NCBI GenBank assembly: GCA_031272415.1 | Contig: JAISTU010000012.1 | Coordinates: forward strand, 1-17,469 | Direction of reading: 5' to 3' | Source: Bacteroidales bacterium | Lineage (GTDB): Bacteria; Bacteroidota; Bacteroidia; Bacteroidales; WCHB1-69 | Length of the DNA: 17,469 bases | Shown here: one piece after another, positions 13,593 to 17,469 of the stretch | Layout of the letters: each line of letters begins with the position of its first letter | Position numbering within the stretch: position 1 is the first letter of the stretch | Translations under genes and position numbers: made by a program | Notes under the pieces: model-generated | Told to the model about the DNA's origin: nothing | What the model saw: the letters and a program-made list of their open reading frames with translations, nothing else | Database searches by the model: none

Positions 13593-13629
13593 TAAAACGT
13601 TTATATAAAAAACAGAAAATATTTTTAAC

Positions 13630-15021
13630 ATGTTCAACATAAATATTTATACACAAAGAAGGAAAAATTTGCAAAAGCAAATGAACAATGGAATTGTAGT
13701 TTTATTGTCGAATAATGAGTCTGCAATGAATTATAAATCAAATACTTATCGTTACAGACAAGACAGTACGTTTATCTATTTTTATGGATTGTCATTGCCC
13801 GGGTTGACGGCGGTAATGGATTTGGAAACAGGTACAGACATGCTTTTCGGGGATGATTACACCATTGATGACATTATTTGGATGGGAGAACAGCCTTCTG
13901 TGGCAGAGTTGGCAGCACGTTGCGGAGTGGAAAAAGTATGTCCGACCGCTGATTTGCAACAATTTATTCAAAAAGCACAAAATGCAGGCAAAACCATTCA
14001 TTTTTTACCGCCTTACAGAGACGATAACAGATTGTTTTTGAGCCATTTAACAGGTATCTCTGTCTCTGAAATCAATGCCAAAGCGTCTGTGGAATTGATT
14101 AAATCTATTGTCAATTTACGCTCTATAAAATCGGCAGAAGAGGTGCAAGAAATGGACAAAATTTGCAATACAGGGGTCAAAATGCACACCGCTGTTATGC
14201 AATTATGCCACATTGGAACAACCGAGCGTAGGCTTGCCGGTTCAGCCGAAGGAATTGCTTTGAGCGAAGGCAACGGAGTTTCTTTTCCTGTTATTTTGTC
14301 GCAAAATGGTCAAACTTTGCACAATCACGACCATTCACAAATTTTGCAAGACGGACGTTTGTTGTTGGCAGATATGGGAGCAGAGGCTATAAGTTGTTAT
14401 AATTCAGACTATACACGCACGTTTCCTGTTTCAGGTAAATTCACGCAAAAGCAAAAAGAAATTTATGAAATTGTACTCAAAGCCAACATGGAGACCATTG
14501 AAAAGGCAAAGCCGGGCATCCCTTATTTTGACGTTCATTTGCATGCTGTAACTGTGCTTGCAGAGGGGCTGACGGCATTGGGATTGATGAAAGGTGAGCC
14601 TCAACAGGCTGCCAAAGTAGGTGCGGTTGCCTTGTTTATGCCACATGGATTGGGACATCACATTGGTTTGGATGTACATGATATGGAGGATTACGGCGAA
14701 GATTATGTAGGCTATGACCAAACCATTCATCGGAGTACGATTTTTGGTCATGCAAGTCTCAGATGTGGAAAAGTTTTGCAGCCCGGATTTATAGTTTCTG
14801 ACGAACCCGGCATTTATTTTATTCCGCAATTGATTGATATTTGGGAAAAAGAAAAGAAATTTGCCGAATTTATCAATTATGAAAAAGTGCGTCAATACTT
14901 GGATTTTGGGGGCATTCGCATTGAAGATGATTTGTTGATAACAGGAACAGGGTGCAGAGTTTTAGGTGAGCCGTTGCCAAAAACGGTCAATGAAATTGAA
15001 GCCATTGTAGGAACAAAATAG
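13630..15021 (+). CDS. Xaa-Pro aminopeptidase (M24B family)
   Basis: 463 residues, the normal length for the PepP type with an N-terminal creatinase-like domain (about residues 1-165) and a C-terminal pita-bread catalytic domain. The five metal ligands are all visible: D248 (LLADMGAE), D260 (YNSDYTRTF), H343 (GLGHHIGLDVHD), E392 (SDEPGIYF) and E432 (GGIRIEDD). H350 fits the second conserved His near the site. The enzyme removes an N-terminal residue that precedes proline and is cytoplasmic, with no signal peptide. It heads an operon: the metallo-beta-lactamase gene starts 15 nt after its stop. A prolidase (Xaa-Pro dipeptidase) is the nearest alternative. Confidence 0.9.
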   Translation: MFNINIYTQRRKNLQKQMNNGIVVLLSNNESAMNYKSNTYRYRQDSTFIYFYGLSLPGLTAVMDLETGTDMLFGDDYTIDDIIWMGEQPSVAELAARCGVEKVCPTADLQQFIQKAQNAGKTIHFLPPYRDDNRLFLSHLTGISVSEINAKASVELIKSIVNLRSIKSAEEVQEMDKICNTGVKMHTAVMQLCHIGTTERRLAGSAEGIALSEGNGVSFPVILSQNGQTLHNHDHSQILQDGRLLLADMGAEAISCYNSDYTRTFPVSGKFTQKQKEIYEIVLKANMETIEKAKPGIPYFDVHLHAVTVLAEGLTALGLMKGEPQQAAKVGAVALFMPHGLGHHIGLDVHDMEDYGEDYVGYDQTIHRSTIFGHASLRCGKVLQPGFIVSDEPGIYFIPQLIDIWEKEKKFAEFINYEKVRQYLDFGGIRIEDDLLITGTGCRVLGEPLPKTVNEIEAIVGTK

Positions 15022-15036
15022 GGATTTTCTGTCAAT

Positions 15037-15798
15037 ATGAAAATCTGCTTTTTAGGAAGTGGTACATCGCAAGGAATACCTGTAATTGGCTGTAAATGTG
15101 ATGTTTGCAAATCTTTGGATAGCAAGGACAAGCGTTTGCGGTCTTCGGTTTGGATTGAACACAAGGGACAATCATTCGTGATTGATACTTCTGCCGATTT
15201 TCGCCAACAAATGTTGCGAGAAAATGTAGAAAAACTTGATTTTGTGTTACTTACGCATGCACACAAAGACCATATTGCAGGTATGGATGATGTGCGTTCT
15301 TTTAACCATTTACAACACAAACCTATGAATATTTATACCGACCACCGCACTTGCGAGGCGGTTATGACCGAATTTCATTATGCCTTCAGTTTCAATCCCT
15401 ATCCGGGTGTGCCGCAATTGAATTTGATACCTATTGAAAATCAATCATTTACAGTAGAAAACATCGAAATTGTCCCCATTAGTGTTATTCATTTTCATTT
15501 GCCGATTTTGGGGTTTCGGATTGCCGATTTTGCATATATCACGGATGCAAGTTATATTGATGAGAAAGAGTTGGAAAAAATGAATGGTCTTAAATTGTTG
15601 ATTATCAATGCTTTAAGAATAGATAAACATTATTCGCATTTCAATTTGGAAGAGGCTATTCGCATTTCCGACAAATTAAAACCACAAAAAACAATTTTCA
15701 CTCACATTGGTCATCAAATGGGAAAATATGCAGATATAAACCCTACTTTGCCCCCAACAATGGAATTAGCATACGACCAAATGCTTATTGAAATATAG
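15037..15798 (+). CDS. Metallo-beta-lactamase fold phosphodiesterase, PhnP-like
   Basis: 253 residues. The start MKICFLGSGTSQGIPVIGCKCDVC carries the CxCxxC cluster (residues 19-24) used by PhnP-type proteins for a structural zinc. The catalytic motif is THAHKDH (H74, H76, D78, H79). Further ligand candidates are the His in IHFHLP, the Asp in ITDAS and the His in FTHIGHQMGK. PhnP hydrolyses phosphoribosyl cyclic phosphate in phosphonate breakdown, but no other phn gene is here, and Bacteroidota often have such proteins without that pathway, so a general cyclic-nucleotide or phosphodiester hydrolase is the safer call. It is 15 nt downstream of the M24 peptidase gene and shares its promoter. 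Confidence 0.85.
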   Translation: MKICFLGSGTSQGIPVIGCKCDVCKSLDSKDKRLRSSVWIEHKGQSFVIDTSADFRQQMLRENVEKLDFVLLTHAHKDHIAGMDDVRSFNHLQHKPMNIYTDHRTCEAVMTEFHYAFSFNPYPGVPQLNLIPIENQSFTVENIEIVPISVIHFHLPILGFRIADFAYITDASYIDEKELEKMNGLKLLIINALRIDKHYSHFNLEEAIRISDKLKPQKTIFTHIGHQMGKYADINPTLPPTMELAYDQMLIEI

Positions 15799-15863
15799 AT
15801 TTTTTTGCTGAAACTCATTGATTTAGAGGCTCTTTTTTTCTGTTTTTGAGGGCATTTTTAGTT

Positions 15864-16436
15864 CTACTTATTTTGTTTTGCGTAAAATAAAATTTGTTTG
15901 ATAAAATCAGTTTTTGCCTGCGTATATGCTTCGCGGTTGTATTTATATTTCTCTGAAAGAGAGTGTTTTAAAGAAGCGTATTCATTTTTTGCTTTTTCAT
16001 TTTGTCGCAGATAATTGCGAAAATAAATTTCATCTTGTATATCAGCGTTTTTTTCGCGAAAATGGGCATGATATGCTTGTCCTGCAAATCCGGTTGGAGT
16101 ATATCCTTTGCCAAATTCCATTGATTTTTCTTTTTCCGAATTAGACATATTGCCATAGCCGATTTCTTTCATTATATTGATAATCAATGCTTTATATTCT
16201 TTATTTAAAGTTTTTACTTCAATCAAAATGTCAATAATGGGTTTTGCAGATAAGTCAATAATCGAAGTTGAGCCAATGTGTTCAATATTTAACACACCGA
16301 TTCCTTGTAATGTGTTGATTATCAAATCTTTTTCATTTTCAAAAAGTGCAATCCATTCTTTGCGATACGGCACAATTTCTATTGGGAAAAGTTTGCCTAT
16401 CTCTTCGGTCGAAAGTTTATCAAAGTTGGGGAGCAT
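15864..16436 (-). CDS. GrpB family protein (UPF0157, nucleotidyltransferase-like fold)
   Basis: 190 residues. The family signature is at residues 51-70: H53, G55, S56, T57 (IEHIGSTSI), then AKPIIDI with K65, P66 and D69. The glycine-containing position before AKP is Leu-Ser here. The second conserved block is YHAHFRE, and the end has the usual helical stretch EYASLKHSLSEKY...REAYTQAKTDFI. GrpB proteins have a nucleotidyltransferase-like core, some are linked to CoA-related or antibiotic transferases, and most have no known function. The gene lies 18 nt after the membrane protein gene and ends a three-gene minus-strand unit. Confidence 0.85.
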   Translation of the reverse strand: MLPNFDKLSTEEIGKLFPIEIVPYRKEWIALFENEKDLIINTLQGIGVLNIEHIGSTSIIDLSAKPIIDILIEVKTLNKEYKALIINIMKEIGYGNMSNSEKEKSMEFGKGYTPTGFAGQAYHAHFREKNADIQDEIYFRNYLRQNEKAKNEYASLKHSLSEKYKYNREAYTQAKTDFIKQILFYAKQNK

Positions 16437-16454
16437 ATTGTTTTCTATCTATGA

Positions 16455-16979
16455 TTATTTTGCAGCCAAATAACCTGCTACACTCATTAAAACAATCAAT
16501 ATTACGAATATAATGGCAAAAATATTGATAATTTTCTTTTCAAAACGATAAAATATCCACAAAATGCCAATAAATAACGAAATCCATAAAATCGCTTCTG
16601 CATAGCCTACCATTTGTTCCAAAAACGGAATTGTGGTGTAAATTAAGCCCTCAAACGAGCCTGACGCAGCCGAAAAAGTAAACAATACGGATAAGCCTAA
16701 AATCAAAAAGCCCAACTTCAAAAAGCCATATTGCTCTTCTGTGAAGACTTTTCGTAATGGCAACAATATGAGTGCAATAAGGAGACCTCTTATGATTTGC
16801 AAAGCAGGACCCAATGCCACGATGGGGGCAGTTGTCGGTTTCATAAACAGCGACAATGTATTGCTCTCAAACAGTTCTTTGTAGTTGAAAATATACATTG
16901 CAAAACAGCCCGCAATGAAATAAGCAATTGTATGTGCAGCGGTAACACGCCATAGAAATTTGATACTCGGATTAGTCAT
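16455..16979 (-). CDS. Five-helix membrane protein of unknown function
   Basis: 174 residues. I do not recognise the family. Hydrophobic segments lie at about residues 13-32, 51-74, 86-105, 124-144 and 150-171, with short polar loops (FNYKELFESN, RKVFTEEQYG, RFEKK) between them, so it is an integral inner-membrane protein. No catalytic or transport motif is seen. Its ATG overlaps the stop of the upstream methyltransferase gene by 8 nt (ATGACTAA), so translation is probably coupled. The GrpB-family gene follows after 18 nt. The grouping with a DNA methyltransferase suggests, but does not show, a role in the same accessory unit. Confidence 0.75.
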   Translation of the reverse strand: MTNPSIKFLWRVTAAHTIAYFIAGCFAMYIFNYKELFESNTLSLFMKPTTAPIVALGPALQIIRGLLIALILLPLRKVFTEEQYGFLKLGFLILGLSVLFTFSAASGSFEGLIYTTIPFLEQMVGYAEAILWISLFIGILWIFYRFEKKIINIFAIIFVILIVLMSVAGYLAAK

Positions 16980-17469
16980 TTGTATTCTTTTTTTGAATTA
17001 AAACTCTTGCAAATTTTTCTTTTCCATTGATATACGGCGTGTAGCGTTTGTTCTGAACGATTTGATACCCTTTTTCTAAAATACCGTTAAAAATCGGCGC
17101 TTGCGAAACAGCAAAGGGGTTTTCATAATCATTTGGAATAAAACCATTATCCACAAGTAAAATTTTGTTATCATCAATCTTTTTGTATTTACTTGGTATT
17201 CCTTCTATTGGTGTAAATTTAAAATTTTTGTAGTTATTCCTGCTTTTTATTGCAAAATTTGTAAACCATCCCGCAGCCGCTCTTTGTGTTAAGCCTTTTT
17301 CGTTAATAAATTCAAAAACTTGATTATGACCAGCCCAAACTGCTTTTTTTATAAAATATGGAATATAAAATGTATTTACGCAACAAGTTAAGTTACTAAT
17401 AATTAAAAAATTCTTTTTGCTTTCAATCACTAATTTCCAAAACTGCCGACTCAAACTAAAAGGCGGATT
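16972..17469 (-). CDS. Adenine-specific DNA methyltransferase, EcoRI type, C-terminal part (5' end outside window)
   Basis: The frame is open to the window edge, giving 165 residues. The first visible residues are NPPFS, the N6-adenine methyltransferase catalytic motif (N/D-P-P-F/Y). They are followed by FWKLVIESKKNFLIISNLTC, then KKAVWAGHNQ and AAGWFTNF, an order like that of the EcoRI methyltransferase group (NPPF, FLIIGN, WLG, WFTN). The SAM-binding motif would be upstream and is not seen. The frame could be read from TTG 17454, but that would cut off the catalytic motif, so the gene surely starts outside. It may belong to a restriction-modification system, an orphan methyltransferase or a mobile island. 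Whether an endonuclease is nearby is not visible. Confidence 0.75.
   Translation of the reverse strand, partial: NPPFSLSRQFWKLVIESKKNFLIISNLTCCVNTFYIPYFIKKAVWAGHNQVFEFINEKGLTQRAAAGWFTNFAIKSRNNYKNFKFTPIEGIPSKYKKIDDNKILLVDNGFIPNDYENPFAVSQAPIFNGILEKGYQIVQNKRYTPYINGKEKFARVLIQKKNTND

Larger units (their letters stand above)
13044..13629. other. Intergenic region with divergent promoters and a structured RNA
   Basis: 586 bp. It holds the POT promoter (minus), the RNA promoter (13165-13186), the RNA and its terminator (to 13381), an A/T-rich stretch without visible features (13382-13480), a G/C-run inverted repeat (13480-13537) and the promoter of the M24 peptidase (13571-13592). A 13-codon ATG frame at 13451 is too short to call. 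Confidence 0.8.

Noticed and set aside
15037..15798. Phosphonate degradation locus
   Set aside because: Only a PhnP-like protein is present; no other phn gene is in the window.
16972..17469. Complete restriction-modification system
   Set aside because: Only part of a methyltransferase is visible; neither neighbour looks like an endonuclease.

Overview
The window looks like chromosomal DNA of a low-GC member of the Bacteroidota. No clear Shine-Dalgarno sequences are seen. Promoters carry the Bacteroidota -7 box TAnnTTTG, here nearly always TATCTTTG. The proteins are of types familiar in that phylum: an LpxL-like acyltransferase, a POT peptide transporter, a short YrdC-type TsaC and a lipoprotein peptidase. 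The class within the phylum cannot be fixed from this sequence.

Layout. 1-255 is the 3' end of an Rpn-type (PD-(D/E)XK, transposase-like) gene. 463-3890 holds a Wzx-type flippase, an LpxL-like acyltransferase and a methyltransferase that overlaps the acyltransferase by 17 nt. 4007-5656 is an M49-like zinc peptidase lipoprotein followed by an intrinsic terminator. 5657-6666 is about 1 kb of stacked palindromic repeats with what looks like a decayed fragment of a cell-surface adhesin repeat. 6667-8727 is a fused ADP-forming acyl-CoA synthetase. It converges on a minus-strand pair: a Kce/BKACE beta-keto acid cleavage enzyme and an alpha/beta hydrolase (10317 down to 8760). A second palindromic repeat block (10361-10581) separates that pair from tsaC (10698-11267). 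The POT peptide transporter (11418-13043, minus) is divergent from a structured non-coding RNA at about 13192-13381. A Xaa-Pro peptidase and a PhnP-like metallo-beta-lactamase form a plus-strand operon (13630-15798). The right end is a tight minus-strand set: the C-terminal part of an EcoRI-type adenine methyltransferase, a five-helix membrane protein and a GrpB-family protein.

How genes may work together. The Kce-type enzyme makes or uses acyl-CoA thioesters, and the neighbouring ADP-forming synthetase can turn acyl-CoA into ATP and free acid, so a fermentative or amino-acid catabolic link is plausible but not proven. The POT transporter, the M49-like peptidase and the M24 peptidase together suggest use of peptides. 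The acyltransferase and methyltransferase are coupled and may modify a lipid or pigment.

The most interesting element is the RNA at 13192-13381. It has its own promoter, a long interrupted hairpin with a GNRA tetraloop and an asymmetric internal loop, and a terminator. It resembles 6S RNA, and probably the 6S-Flavo type. The second interest is the set of interspersed palindromic repeats, which recur in nested and inverted arrangements. I see no CRISPR array, tRNA, rRNA or complete mobile element, and no obviously new multi-gene system.
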